Shown here piece by piece: positions 8,321 to 17,008 of a stretch of 64,000 nucleotides of DNA (positions are counted from its first letter, which is position 1; the number at the start of each line of letters is the position of its first letter). The stretch is from NCBI RefSeq assembly GCF_000621485.1, contig NZ_JHYF01000003.1:282589-346588 (forward strand). The letters run 5' to 3'. The translations under genes and the position numbers were made by a program. The DNA is from Alkaliphilus transvaalensis ATCC 700919 (GTDB taxonomy: Bacteria; Bacillota; Clostridia; Peptostreptococcales; Natronincolaceae). The notes under the pieces are model-generated. The model had not been told where the DNA came from. It made no database searches and saw only the letters and a program-made list of their open reading frames with translations.

Positions 8321-9682
8321 ATGAAAAGGAAGCAGAAACAGAAAAAAAGAATTATAAAACCATTACTAATATGTCTATTGATCTTATTCATTTTGATAGG
8401 TCCCTATTATTTTTTTGTTTTTAGACCTAATGATGTCGATTATAATAATGTTGTAAAATCAACACCCCAGTGGACAGGTGTTATTACAATGTGGGATTAT
8501 CCTCGGTTAGATCAAAAAACTGGAGGTAGTTATACTTGGATCAGTCAAAAAATTAGAGCCTTCGAAAAAAAGTATCCCGGTGTTTATATTGATTTTCAAG
8601 GGTTAACGTGGGATCAAGGGGGAAGACGAATAGAAGAGGCAATAACAAATGATCGACTACCAGATATTTTACCTGTAGGGGGAGAATATCACTACATGAA
8701 CAAAGGGATTTTAGAACCCTTAGACCCTTACTTAGGGGCTGAAGAAAAAAAGAACTTTGAAGAAAACGCCATAAAGGCTGTTACCTATAATGGTGAAATG
8801 CTGGCAATGCCATGGATGATGACCACCTATGGAATGATGCTAAACCTTGATATGTTTCAACAAAAAGGGGTAGAAGCTCCAGTTAATGGACTATGGACCT
8901 ATGAGGAGTTTGTTGAATCTCTTCAAGCCTTAACCTATGATAGCAAAGGAAATGGTAAGATCACCCATTATGGCTTCAACAGTTTTATAGAAGAGGGTTA
9001 TTATAATTTATGGGGGATTATTTTAAGCGACGGAGCAGAAATTTTTAATGAAAGAATGGCCTATACCTTCAACGATGATCGGGCAAAGTCTGGGGTTCAA
9101 AAAATAATCGATTTAAAACAAACTTATCAAGTAACCCACCCTAAGTTTGGAGAACATAACTCTAACCAAGCATGGACTACTTTTTATCAAGATAAAAACA
9201 TTGCTGTAATACCTTCTGGAACATGGTCTCTAAATGTCCTTGACCGTTTGCAAAATGAAGGAAAAGGCTTCAACTACACTGTGGCCCTATATCCAACTGG
9301 AAGTTTAGGGAAGCCAGTTGCAATGAGTAATATGGTAGGCTCCTATGGCGTATCAAAACAAGATAATGAAGAAAAATTAAGTATGATCATAGAATTTTTA
9401 AAGTTTATTGTTGAAGATGAACATCAAGCAGACCTTGGTAGACTAGGGGTTTTTCCAGTAAAGAAGCAAGTTGGAAACATTTATTTAGACGATCCCTTAA
9501 TGACCCTCTTATATCAAAATCTTCATAACACAACTATTATTCCACCCCATCCCAATTGGAAGGAGATTGATACAATTCTACAGGAGGAAATAGAACAAGG
9601 TATATTGGGTAATAAAACAGTAGATCAACTTTTAAAGGATGCAGAGGCTAGAATAGCCCCTTTCATTAGGGTTGATAATTGA
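8321..9682 (+). CDS. Membrane-anchored extracellular solute-binding protein (family 1)
   Basis: 453 residues. A Lys/Arg-rich N-terminus is followed by a hydrophobic segment (about residues 13-33). The segment ends in FFVFRPN with no lipobox cysteine, so the protein is probably held by an uncleaved N-terminal anchor. The mature part has the family-1 periplasmic-binding fold pattern of sugar-binding proteins: TGVITMWDYPRL, an extended KKYPGVYIDF strand, DILPVGGEYH, and the C-terminal SYGVSKQDNEEK block. Such proteins deliver oligosaccharides to ABC permeases. No permease or ATPase gene is adjacent, so it is an orphan here and may be a sensor or use a distant transporter. The SD is TAGGGGGG. Confidence 0.8.
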   Translation: MKRKQKQKKRIIKPLLICLLILFILIGPYYFFVFRPNDVDYNNVVKSTPQWTGVITMWDYPRLDQKTGGSYTWISQKIRAFEKKYPGVYIDFQGLTWDQGGRRIEEAITNDRLPDILPVGGEYHYMNKGILEPLDPYLGAEEKKNFEENAIKAVTYNGEMLAMPWMMTTYGMMLNLDMFQQKGVEAPVNGLWTYEEFVESLQALTYDSKGNGKITHYGFNSFIEEGYYNLWGIILSDGAEIFNERMAYTFNDDRAKSGVQKIIDLKQTYQVTHPKFGEHNSNQAWTTFYQDKNIAVIPSGTWSLNVLDRLQNEGKGFNYTVALYPTGSLGKPVAMSNMVGSYGVSKQDNEEKLSMIIEFLKFIVEDEHQADLGRLGVFPVKKQVGNIYLDDPLMTLLYQNLHNTTIIPPHPNWKEIDTILQEEIEQGILGNKTVDQLLKDAEARIAPFIRVDN

Positions 9683-9693
9683 CCCAAGGAAAG

Positions 9694-9733
9694 AAAAAGT
9701 ATATACTTTAGTAAAGAAAAAGGATATACTTTA
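9694..9733 (+). repeat. Two tandem AAAAAGKATATACTTTA repeats
   Basis: AAAAAGTATATACTTTA (9694-9710) and AAAAAGGATATACTTTA (9717-9733) match at 16 of 17 positions. Their starts are 23 bp apart, about two helical turns. The first contains the palindrome AAAGTATATACTTT. They lie between the solute-binding protein gene and murB and look like regulator binding sites. Confidence 0.5.
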
Positions 9734-9823
9734 AATTAAGTTCTCGACATTATTTTAGAGATTTAATGGAGATAATAACAATAGAAAAAACGATATATCT
9801 ATATAAATTAGGAGTGAAGGTCA

Positions 9824-10738
9824 ATGAATAAAGCTATGCTACAAAGTTTGTTTCTAGAATTTTTACCTGTAGAATCGGTATTAATAGACGAACCAATGAG
9901 AAAACATACTTCCTTTAAAATAGGTGGTCCAGCAGATTTTTTACTACTACCTAAAAAAATAGAAGACATTCAAAGGATTATACATATTTGTAAAGTAAAT
10001 GATGCTCCCTATTTTGTAATGGGGAATGGTAGTAATTTACTTGTTAGAGATAAGGGGATGAGATCCGTTGTTATTAAAATTGCTGATAATTTTAATGACG
10101 TAAAGATTGAAGGAACCAAAGTGATTGCTCGAGCTGGCGTACTATTATCAACTTTATCTAATAAGGTGTTGAGGGAAAGTCTAGCTGGTTTTGAATTTGC
10201 AAGTGGTATACCAGGAACTTTAGGTGGGGCTGTTACCATGAATGCAGGTGCCTACGGTGGAGAGATTAAAGATGTTTTGACCAGTTGTAAAGTGCTAGAT
10301 GAAGAAGGTAATGTTTTAGAATTTACAAATGAAGAACTTAAATTAGGCTATAGAACCAGTATCGTTCAAGAAAAAGGTTACGTTGTTTTAGAAGTAACGA
10401 TAGATTTAAGACAGGATGAGTACGATAAAATAAAGGAAAGAATTAATGAGCTAAATATTCAAAGAACCACCAAGCAACCCCTACATTTACCAAGCGCAGG
10501 AAGTGTATTTAAAAGACCTCCCGGTTACTTTGCTGGTAAGTTGATTCAAGATAGTGACCTAAAGGGAGTTAAAGTTGGGGGAGCCCAAGTATCAGAACTT
10601 CATAGTGGTTTTATTGTTAATGTTGGCAATGCCACAGCAGCGGATGTTCTTAATTTAATTAAATTAATTCAAGAAGAAGTAATGAAAAACTTTGGTGTAG
10701 CATTGCATCCAGAAGTAAGAGTAATTGGTGAAGAATAA
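9824..10738 (+). CDS. murB: UDP-N-acetylenolpyruvoylglucosamine reductase MurB
   Basis: 304 residues, the Gram-positive (type II) MurB length. It reduces UDP-GlcNAc-enolpyruvate to UDP-MurNAc with NADPH and FAD in peptidoglycan synthesis. FAD-binding features are KHTSFKIGGPADFL near residue 27 and MGNGSNLLV near 65. GIPGTLGGAVTMNAGAYGGE and the catalytic serine motif LPSAGSVFKRP are clear. TAGGAG precedes the ATG. The order murB-rapZ-yvcK-(whiA) is the conserved Firmicutes arrangement. Confidence 0.96.
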   Translation: MNKAMLQSLFLEFLPVESVLIDEPMRKHTSFKIGGPADFLLLPKKIEDIQRIIHICKVNDAPYFVMGNGSNLLVRDKGMRSVVIKIADNFNDVKIEGTKVIARAGVLLSTLSNKVLRESLAGFEFASGIPGTLGGAVTMNAGAYGGEIKDVLTSCKVLDEEGNVLEFTNEELKLGYRTSIVQEKGYVVLEVTIDLRQDEYDKIKERINELNIQRTTKQPLHLPSAGSVFKRPPGYFAGKLIQDSDLKGVKVGGAQVSELHSGFIVNVGNATAADVLNLIKLIQEEVMKNFGVALHPEVRVIGEE

Positions 10739-10768
10739 ATAAACTACACATAAGAGGAGTTTAGGCCT

Positions 10769-11641
10769 ATGCGTTTTGTTATTGTAACTGGATTATCAGG
10801 GGCGGGTAAAAGTCAGGCAGTAAAGCACCTAGAGGATTTTGGGTATTTTTGTGTAGATAATCTACCACCTAGCCTAATACCAAAATTTGTTGAGTTATGC
10901 CATCAAACTAAAGGCAAAATAGACAAAATTGCTCTAGTGGTGGACATTAGGGGAGGCTTGTTTTTTGATGATGTTTTTACAAGTCTTGATACAATGGAAG
11001 AGCTGGGCTATAAATGCGAAATTTTATATTTAGAAGCCAGTGATCAAGCCCTTGTAAAGCGATTTAAAGAAACCCGCAGAGCCCATCCATTATCCCTAGA
11101 GGGGTCAATTATAGATGGGGTAATCAAGGAAAAGGAAAAACTTCAACAATTAAGAAAGATGGCTACCAATACTATTGACACAACTAAGCTAATCCCCTCT
11201 CAGTTAAAGGAAGTCTTAAGGAGTAGCTATCTAGAGGGGAAAGAGACCAATAATATGATGATCTCCATTATTACCTTCGGCTTTAAACATGGAGTTCCCT
11301 TAGATGCAGACCTTGTTTTTGATGTTCGCTTTCTTCCTAATCCCTATTACATTGAAGAATTAAGAGATTTTACTGGTGATGATCAAAGAGTAAGGGATTA
11401 TGTTATGAATTCATCTGTCAGTGTTGAGTTCACCGAGAAACTATATGACATGATGGACTTTTTAATTCCCCAGTATATAAAAGAAGGTAAAAACCAATTG
11501 GTTATCGCAATTGGTTGTACTGGTGGAAGACACCGTTCTGTTACAATCGCTAATCTATTATATCAAAGGATGAAGGAGAAGGGGTATCGTGTCATTACCA
11601 ATCATCGTGATAGTACATTGGTAAAGGAAAGGAAAAGATAA
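10769..11641 (+). CDS. rapZ: RNase adapter/nucleotide-binding protein RapZ (YvcJ)
   Basis: 290 residues. The P-loop GLSGAGKS is at residues 8-15, and [11 protein letters not shown] is a family signature. The C-terminal domain has [10 protein letters not shown] near residue 246. In Bacillus the homologue YvcJ is a GTPase/ATPase linked to competence; in E. coli RapZ controls GlmS synthesis through small RNAs. The family therefore links to amino-sugar and cell-envelope metabolism, consistent with murB upstream. It begins 30 bp after murB with AGAGGAG as SD and ends 4 bp before yvcK. Confidence 0.95.
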   Translation: MRFVIVTGLSGAGKSQAVKHLEDFGYFCVDNLPPSLIPKFVELCHQTKGKIDKIALVVDIRGGLFFDDVFTSLDTMEELGYKCEILYLEASDQALVKRFKETRRAHPLSLEGSIIDGVIKEKEKLQQLRKMATNTIDTTKLIPSQLKEVLRSSYLEGKETNNMMISIITFGFKHGVPLDADLVFDVRFLPNPYYIEELRDFTGDDQRVRDYVMNSSVSVEFTEKLYDMMDFLIPQYIKEGKNQLVIAIGCTGGRHRSVTIANLLYQRMKEKGYRVITNHRDSTLVKERKR

Positions 11642-11645
11642 ATAG

Positions 11646-12977
11646 ATGAAGATAGAAGATTGGCTCAAACCTGGTTTACAAATCAAAAGATGGCTTTTAA
11701 TAGGTATAGCAGGAATCGTGCTACTTCTTATTTCCCTTTCATATTATATTAATCTTCTAAGGTTAAGCCTTCATGGTTGGTCAAGCCTGTTAGCAGGGGT
11801 TATGGGAGTTTTATTGGTTATTTATGCCCTATATCGGGGAGTCGGATCATTATTAACCGTATGTCATTTTCAAAATAGTCTACAGGGGAAATTGGATCGT
11901 ACAAAAATTAATAAAATGTTTTATGACAAAAGGATTTTAAACAAGGGTCCTAAAATTGTGGTCATTGGTGGGGGAACAGGGCTTTCAGTACTTTTAAGAG
12001 GAATAAAGCTCTATACATCAAATATTACTGCTATTGTTACAGTTGCCGACGATGGAGGTGGCTCTGGTAAGCTGAGAGAAGACTTAGGAATGTTACCGCC
12101 TGGAGATATAAGAAACTGTATCTTAGCTTTAGCAGAAATGGAACCAACAATGGAACAACTACTTCAATATCGTTTTCCAGAGGGAAGCTTAAAGGGACAA
12201 AGTTTTGGAAACCTGCTTATTGCCTCAATGAATGGCATTAGTAATAATTTTGAAGAAGCCATAAAAAAAATTAGTGAAGTATTGGCGGTTACAGGAAATG
12301 TTTTGCCCGTAACTTTAGAGAATATGACTCTTTATGCTAAGTTAGAAAACGGAACAATTGTTGAGGGAGAATCTAATATTCCCCAAAAAAGTATTGAAGA
12401 AAACAGTCCAATTAAAAAGATTTCCATTAACCCTAAACATCCAAAGGCTGTAATTGAAGCATTAGAAGCTATTCAGCAAGCAGATGTAGTTGTCTTAGGG
12501 CCGGGAAGCCTATATACCAGTATTATTCCCAATTTATTAATTAATGATATTAGAAAAAGTCTATTAGAGACGACAGCAGAAAAGGTTTATATACCAAATA
12601 TCATGACCCAGCCGGGAGAGACGACTAACTATTCTGTACTAAATCACCTAGAAGCTATTTTTAATCATTTTCCAGAACTATCAATAGACCATATTTTTAT
12701 AAATCAAGGGACGATTCCACAGCCCATTAAAGAGAAGTACCGTTTTGAAGGTGCGGAGTTAATTTCTACCTCCCATGAAGAAATGGTAAAAATTAAGAAG
12801 CTAGGGATAAATATATTAGAAGCTAATTTAGTTGACATAAAAAAAGAATATGTTAGGCATGATGCAGAAAAGATTTCGAAAATGATTATGGAAAATGTAT
12901 TAGAAAGTAAGTTCTCCCAAAAGGGAAATAAATTGTTTAAATTATTTAATTTAAAGTGGGATAAAAGCAAAAACTAA
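11646..12977 (+). CDS. yvcK: YvcK/CofD-like gluconeogenesis and morphogenesis factor with membrane N-terminus
   Basis: 443 residues. The C-terminal ~340 form the YvcK/CofD-like domain: KIVVIGGGTGLSVLLRG near residue 104, then VADDGGGSGKLREDLG and LPPGDIRNCI. In B. subtilis YvcK binds UDP-sugars and is needed for growth and cell shape on gluconeogenic carbon. Here about 100 extra N-terminal residues carry two hydrophobic segments (about residues 16-36 and 44-66), so the protein is predicted to be membrane-anchored with a cytoplasmic domain. It starts 4 bp after the rapZ stop. Confidence 0.93.
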   Translation: MKIEDWLKPGLQIKRWLLIGIAGIVLLLISLSYYINLLRLSLHGWSSLLAGVMGVLLVIYALYRGVGSLLTVCHFQNSLQGKLDRTKINKMFYDKRILNKGPKIVVIGGGTGLSVLLRGIKLYTSNITAIVTVADDGGGSGKLREDLGMLPPGDIRNCILALAEMEPTMEQLLQYRFPEGSLKGQSFGNLLIASMNGISNNFEEAIKKISEVLAVTGNVLPVTLENMTLYAKLENGTIVEGESNIPQKSIEENSPIKKISINPKHPKAVIEALEAIQQADVVVLGPGSLYTSIIPNLLINDIRKSLLETTAEKVYIPNIMTQPGETTNYSVLNHLEAIFNHFPELSIDHIFINQGTIPQPIKEKYRFEGAELISTSHEEMVKIKKLGINILEANLVDIKKEYVRHDAEKISKMIMENVLESKFSQKGNKLFKLFNLKWDKSKN

Positions 12978-13005
12978 TATGTAAATTGCATTACTACTAT
13001 CTTTG

Positions 13006-13033
13006 GGTGGCCTTTGGGTCACCTTTATTTTTT
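13006..13033 (+). terminator. Terminator after yvcK
   Basis: Stem GGTGGCC (13006-13012) / GGTCACC (13017-13023), loop TTTG, one G-T wobble, followed by TTTATTTTTT. It ends the murB-rapZ-yvcK unit. Confidence 0.82.
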
Positions 13034-13190
13034 ACTTGAGAAGACTAAGCGATTGTTTTTGATTTGAAGTATAAGCTTAGATAAGCAGATAGATAAGTAG
13101 GGATAAAGGAAATTGATTAAGTTGATAAACTTATTAATAAAAAGAAGGAATAAAAATTCCTAGATCATCCAAAATAATTATTGGAGGTGT

Positions 13191-13691
13191 TTGAAAATGA
13201 ATATAACTTTAACACAAAAAGAAAGATTCTTGTTGGAAGATCAAAAAAGTCATGAAGAGCTTTGTATTAAGAAGTATACCGATGCAGCTAATCAAGCTCA
13301 AGATCCCCAACTGAAACAGATTTTCCAAAATCATGCCCAAGCAGAGCAACAACACTTAAATACAGTTAATCAACTACTAAGTGGTACTATTCCCAACATG
13401 AATCAACAACAAGGTCAACAGGGGCAACAAAATCAACAGCAAAACCAACAAGGAAACCAGAGTGGAAATCAAGCTCAGGCAAGTGGTAGCTTTAACCAAA
13501 AAGACAAAGAATTATGTCAAGACCTATTAACCACCGAAAAATATGTATCGGGTACATATGATACAACAATTTTTGAATTCACCAATACAGATGTACGACA
13601 ACTATTAAATCATATTCAAAAAGAAGAGCAGCAACATGGAGAAGATATCTTCCTATATATGCAAAGTACAGGAATGTATAAGCCACAATAG
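13191..13691 (+). CDS. CotF-like spore coat/ferritin-like protein
   Basis: 166 residues. The N-terminal half (about 1-68) and C-terminal half (about 100-166) are alpha-helical with EEL, EQQH and KEEQQHGEDIF patterns, as in the CotF-type spore coat family with a ferritin-like fold. Between them is a low-complexity Gln/Asn/Gly linker of about 30 residues. The SD TGGAGGTG is good. The start could be the ATG at 13197 rather than 13191. Own terminator downstream, so probably monocistronic. A sporulation role is expected from the family; no sporulation sigma-factor promoter was identified. Confidence 0.8.
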   Translation: MKMNITLTQKERFLLEDQKSHEELCIKKYTDAANQAQDPQLKQIFQNHAQAEQQHLNTVNQLLSGTIPNMNQQQGQQGQQNQQQNQQGNQSGNQAQASGSFNQKDKELCQDLLTTEKYVSGTYDTTIFEFTNTDVRQLLNHIQKEEQQHGEDIFLYMQSTGMYKPQ

Positions 13692-13765
13692 GGATATTTT
13701 ACTGCCAATTATTTGAAAGTCTTTTGAGGGGAACCTTGAAGGACTTATTTTTTAAAATAATAATC

Positions 13766-13799
13766 AAAAGCCACCTGAAAGTATGACGGGTGGCTTTTT
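13766..13799 (+). terminator. Terminator after the CotF-like gene
   Basis: Stem AAAAGCCACC (13766-13775) / GGTGGCTTTT (13789-13798), with a T run at its end. The A-rich 5' arm makes it potentially bidirectional. Confidence 0.85.
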
Positions 13800-13948
13800 C
13801 CATATCTAAAAAAAATTGAAATAAATCATAGAATATGTTAATTTATTAGTAATAGAAAATTATATTCAATATTTTCAAAATTAATAACCTAGACTTATAA
13901 AAATTGATATAATATAGCAATAGAAGAAACAGCAAAGGAGTGGAAGGT

Positions 13949-14365
13949 GTGAGACGAGAAGTAAGTGCTGGCGGTGTAGTTGTATTTGGTAATGCTATTT
14001 TAATGCTTAAAAAATATAATGGCGATTGGGTACTCCCAAAGGGTAAAGTTGAAGAAGAAGAAGCATTAGAAGATACTGCAGTAAGGGAAGTTTTTGAAGA
14101 GGCCGGTGTTAAAGTTGAAGTAATCAATTATTTAGGCCAAATTGAATATACCTTTAAAAATACATGGCATGATAATAACAGAATTCACAAAACTGTCCAT
14201 TGGTTCTTAATGCAATCAAAAAATATTGAATGTGTTCCTTTGAAAAAAGAGGGCTTTATCGAAGGTAAGTTCGTTCATATTAATCGTGCGGTAGACTTAG
14301 CCAAGTACCAAGATGAAAAAGAAATTATTGAAAAAGCCATAAACTTCTTTTTTAAAAAAGATTAG
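13949..14365 (+). CDS. Nudix hydrolase
   Basis: 138 residues from GTG 13949. I prefer this start to the GTG at 13940, because AAAGGAG (13934-13940) overlaps the latter and sits 8 bp before the former. The Nudix box GKVEEEEALEDTAVREVFEE-AG fits GX5EX7REUXEEXGU. The fold start RREVSAGGVVVF and the NGDWVLPKGK strand are typical. Nudix enzymes cleave nucleoside diphosphates linked to another group; the substrate cannot be told from sequence. A TATAAT-like hexamer lies about 35 bp upstream. It precedes whiA, as Nudix genes sometimes do in this cluster. Confidence 0.9.
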   Translation: MRREVSAGGVVVFGNAILMLKKYNGDWVLPKGKVEEEEALEDTAVREVFEEAGVKVEVINYLGQIEYTFKNTWHDNNRIHKTVHWFLMQSKNIECVPLKKEGFIEGKFVHINRAVDLAKYQDEKEIIEKAINFFFKKD

Positions 14366-14545
14366 CAAACCCATACACCTCCATAACCAATTTTTATAAA
14401 GATGCATCTAACGGGCTACCTCATATATACTCTCTTGTTGTCACATATAAATTTAAAAAATTATTAATTGATTGTTACTGTCTGGGGAAAATAAATTATA
14501 ATAGAAAAAAGATATAGAAAAAAGATACTAGAAGGTTGTGATAAA

Positions 14546-15514
14546 ATGTCCTTTTCGTCAAAAACCAAAGGAGAATTGGCAAGATTATTCGCTGAAGACC
14601 AATGTTGCCAATTAGCTGAACTATCAGCATTAATTCGAATGAGTGGAACATTACAATTGGCTGGTTTAAATAGATTAAATTTAAATATAATAACAGAAAA
14701 TCCTTCCATTGCTAGAAAACTTTTTAGACTGATTAAGGATTTGTTTAGTATTCATACAGAAGTAATGGTACGACGAAATCCCCGTTTAAAGAAAAATAAC
14801 CATTACCTTATAGGGATTACCCATCAGATGGGCAGTGATAGAATTTTAGAAAAGGTGGGAATCCTTAGACGAGAAGAAGATTCCTTTGATATCACCTATG
14901 ATATCCCCGAAGATATCATTAAAAGCCAATGCTGCAAGCGATCCTACCTAAGGGGAGCCTTTTTAGGTGGTGGATCAGTGAGTGACCCGGAAAAAACTTA
15001 TCATTTAGAGTTTGTTACCAACAGCTTAGAGCATAGTGAAGTAGTTAAGAATTTAGTTAATGACTTTGACTTAAATGCCAAAATTATTCAAAGAAAAGGT
15101 AGCTTTGTGGTCTATTTAAAAGAAGGTGACCAAGTAGTAGACCTTTTAAATATTATCGGGGCCCATAGTGCCCTGTTAGATTTAGAAAATGTTCGTATTA
15201 TGAAACAAATGAGAAATGACATCAATAGAATTGTAAATTGTGAAACAGCTAACTTAAGTAAGACAGTGAATGCTTCAATTAGACAAATTGAAAATATAGA
15301 ATATATTAAGGCAACGGTAGGGCTTCATAAGCTTCCCAACAATTTAAGAGAAATAGCTGAAATAAGGCTAAATCATCAAGAAGCTAGTTTAAAAGAGCTA
15401 GGTCAAATGCTAAACCCTTCCATAGGTAAGTCGGGAGTTAACCATCGTTTAAGAAAGATTGAAGAGTTTGCACAAAAATTATTAGATCAAAATGAGGATC
15501 AACCACCCTGTTAA
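14546..15514 (+). CDS. whiA: DNA-binding protein WhiA
   Basis: 322 residues. WhiA combines a LAGLIDADG homing-endonuclease-like domain without nuclease function (FSSKTKGELARL at the start, SYLRGAFLGGGSVSDPEKTYHLE near 135) with a C-terminal helix-turn-helix (LRLNHQEASLKELGQML-type segment near 275-300). It regulates cell division and chromosome segregation in Gram-positive bacteria. The conserved synteny with rapZ and yvcK supports the call. The stop codon lies inside the terminator hairpin. Confidence 0.95.
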   Translation: MSFSSKTKGELARLFAEDQCCQLAELSALIRMSGTLQLAGLNRLNLNIITENPSIARKLFRLIKDLFSIHTEVMVRRNPRLKKNNHYLIGITHQMGSDRILEKVGILRREEDSFDITYDIPEDIIKSQCCKRSYLRGAFLGGGSVSDPEKTYHLEFVTNSLEHSEVVKNLVNDFDLNAKIIQRKGSFVVYLKEGDQVVDLLNIIGAHSALLDLENVRIMKQMRNDINRIVNCETANLSKTVNASIRQIENIEYIKATVGLHKLPNNLREIAEIRLNHQEASLKELGQMLNPSIGKSGVNHRLRKIEEFAQKLLDQNEDQPPC

Positions 15515-15537
15515 GTTGCAGGGTGATTTATTTTTTT
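15504..15537 (+). terminator. Terminator overlapping the whiA stop
   Basis: Stem CACCCTG (15504-15510) / CAGGGTG (15519-15525) with loop TTAAGTTG, which contains the whiA TAA, followed by ATTTATTTTTTT. Confidence 0.85.
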
Positions 15538-15640
15538 GTATTAATAGATAAAATAAGAGGGAAACAGAGGGTTTTGTCGAATATATTTCCAGTGGATTAT
15601 TTTAACAACCAAAGGATTTTTAACAAAAGGAGGGGGATTA

Positions 15641-16699
15641 ATGATTAAACTACATATATCTTCTGTTAAACCAGGAATGCGTTTAGCGAAATCTCTCCAT
15701 ACGACAGAGGGGAGATTATTAATTGAAGCAGGAGTCCCTCTAAAGGAACAATATATCGAAAAGTTATCAAAGGTAGGGATTGAAGATGTCCAGGTGGACT
15801 GGAATCCAGCAATAGACCGAGAACTTTATGATTGCTTTTTTTATAATACTAAAGAATATATGATTCAATTGGTGGAGGATGTCCTTCAGAGCAGTCAGTT
15901 TTCAGCCAAATTAGAGATAGAAAAGTTAAGGGAGTTGATAAGAAACCTTCTTGAAAATCTATCTAATAATAAGGGGACAATGGTATATCTAACTGATATC
16001 AGAAATATCGACTCCTATACCTTTGGACATAGTATTAATGTTTGCATTTTTGCCTTAATGATGGGTAAGATATTAGATTTTAATTCAGAAGATTTAATTG
16101 ATTTAGGAATTGGAGCCCTACTTCATGATGTAGGTAAAATCGTTATTTCTAAAGAAATCTTAAATAAACCGGGAAGGTTAGAACAGCATGAATTTGATGA
16201 GATAAAGAACCACTCCCTATTAGGATATAAGTTGATTAGCGAGATAGAGGGAATATCAGAAGCATCTTGCTTAGTGGTAAAGCAACACCACGAAAGATAT
16301 AATGGGACAGGTTATCCAGATGGGCTGAGGGGAGAAAATATTCATCTATTTTCTAGAATTGTGGCTATATGTGATGTTTACGATGCCCTTACTTCTAATC
16401 GTGTCTATAAAAAGAAGATCTCCCCCCATTTTGCTGTAGAGTATTTAATTTCTATGGGAAACCATGAGTTTGATTTTGAATTAGTTAAATGCTTCATTAA
16501 ACATATAACTGTATTTCCTGTTGGAACACTGGTAAAGTTTAATACTGGTGAATCTGCCGAAGTTGTAGCCAACAATGAAGGATACCCTACACGTCCATTG
16601 GTTAAAATGAAATATGATGAGTATGGTAACCTAATAGAAGGTACTAGAATTTTAGATCTTACAAAGCACCTGTATATTAACATTGAAAAAGTAGTATAA
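15641..16699 (+). CDS. HD-GYP domain protein (probable cyclic-di-GMP phosphodiesterase)
   Basis: 352 residues. The HD-GYP domain spans about residues 125-300: HSINV, LLHDVGKI (HD metal ligands), NHSLLGYKL, KQHHERYNGTGYPDGLRG (the GYP motif) and ARIVAICDVYDALTS-type helices are all present. The N-terminal ~110 residues carry the HISSVKPGMRLAKSL start seen in many clostridial HD-GYP proteins. Family members degrade cyclic di-GMP. No sensory or receiver domain is visible, so the input signal is unknown. AGGAGGGGG precedes the ATG, and a strong terminator follows. Confidence 0.92.
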   Translation: MIKLHISSVKPGMRLAKSLHTTEGRLLIEAGVPLKEQYIEKLSKVGIEDVQVDWNPAIDRELYDCFFYNTKEYMIQLVEDVLQSSQFSAKLEIEKLRELIRNLLENLSNNKGTMVYLTDIRNIDSYTFGHSINVCIFALMMGKILDFNSEDLIDLGIGALLHDVGKIVISKEILNKPGRLEQHEFDEIKNHSLLGYKLISEIEGISEASCLVVKQHHERYNGTGYPDGLRGENIHLFSRIVAICDVYDALTSNRVYKKKISPHFAVEYLISMGNHEFDFELVKCFIKHITVFPVGTLVKFNTGESAEVVANNEGYPTRPLVKMKYDEYGNLIEGTRILDLTKHLYINIEKVV

Positions 16700-16712
16700 A
16701 TTAAGGGAATAG

Positions 16713-16757
16713 GAGCAATAGGGATTAATCTATATTTTAATCCCTATTGCTCTTTTT
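16713..16757 (+). terminator. Strong terminator after the HD-GYP gene
   Basis: Perfect 16-bp stem GAGCAATAGGGATTAA (16713-16728) / TTAATCCCTATTGCTC (16737-16752), followed by TTTTT. Confidence 0.92.
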
Positions 16758-16939
16758 GTGTGATTTCAAGCTATCCAATAAAAAAAGAGGCGATAGAAAA
16801 AATAAAAATCTAAAAATTTTAACTAATTATAAAAAATAGACGATTTAGTGACGGTAGGTTTTATATAATTTTTTTAGAGGTGTAAAAAGGGTATTAAAAC
16901 TAACAAATAATATAAAAATACATAAGAACGTTAAGCAAA

Positions 16940-16953
16940 TGAAAACGTTTTAA
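16940..16953 (+). promoter_or_regulatory. cre-like site upstream of fhs-hut
   Basis: TGAAAACGTTTTAA fits the CcpA cre consensus TGWAARCGNTTWCW at all but one position and is nearly palindromic. It lies 56 bp before the fhs start. Catabolite repression of histidine degradation is known in Bacillus; its operation here is inference. The rest of 16760-17008 is AT-rich, with no other feature I can support. Confidence 0.4.
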
Positions 16954-17008
16954 TTCCTGTCTATCATTAAACTTTAATTATAAAAAATCAAGAGAGGATG
17001 GTTTTATT

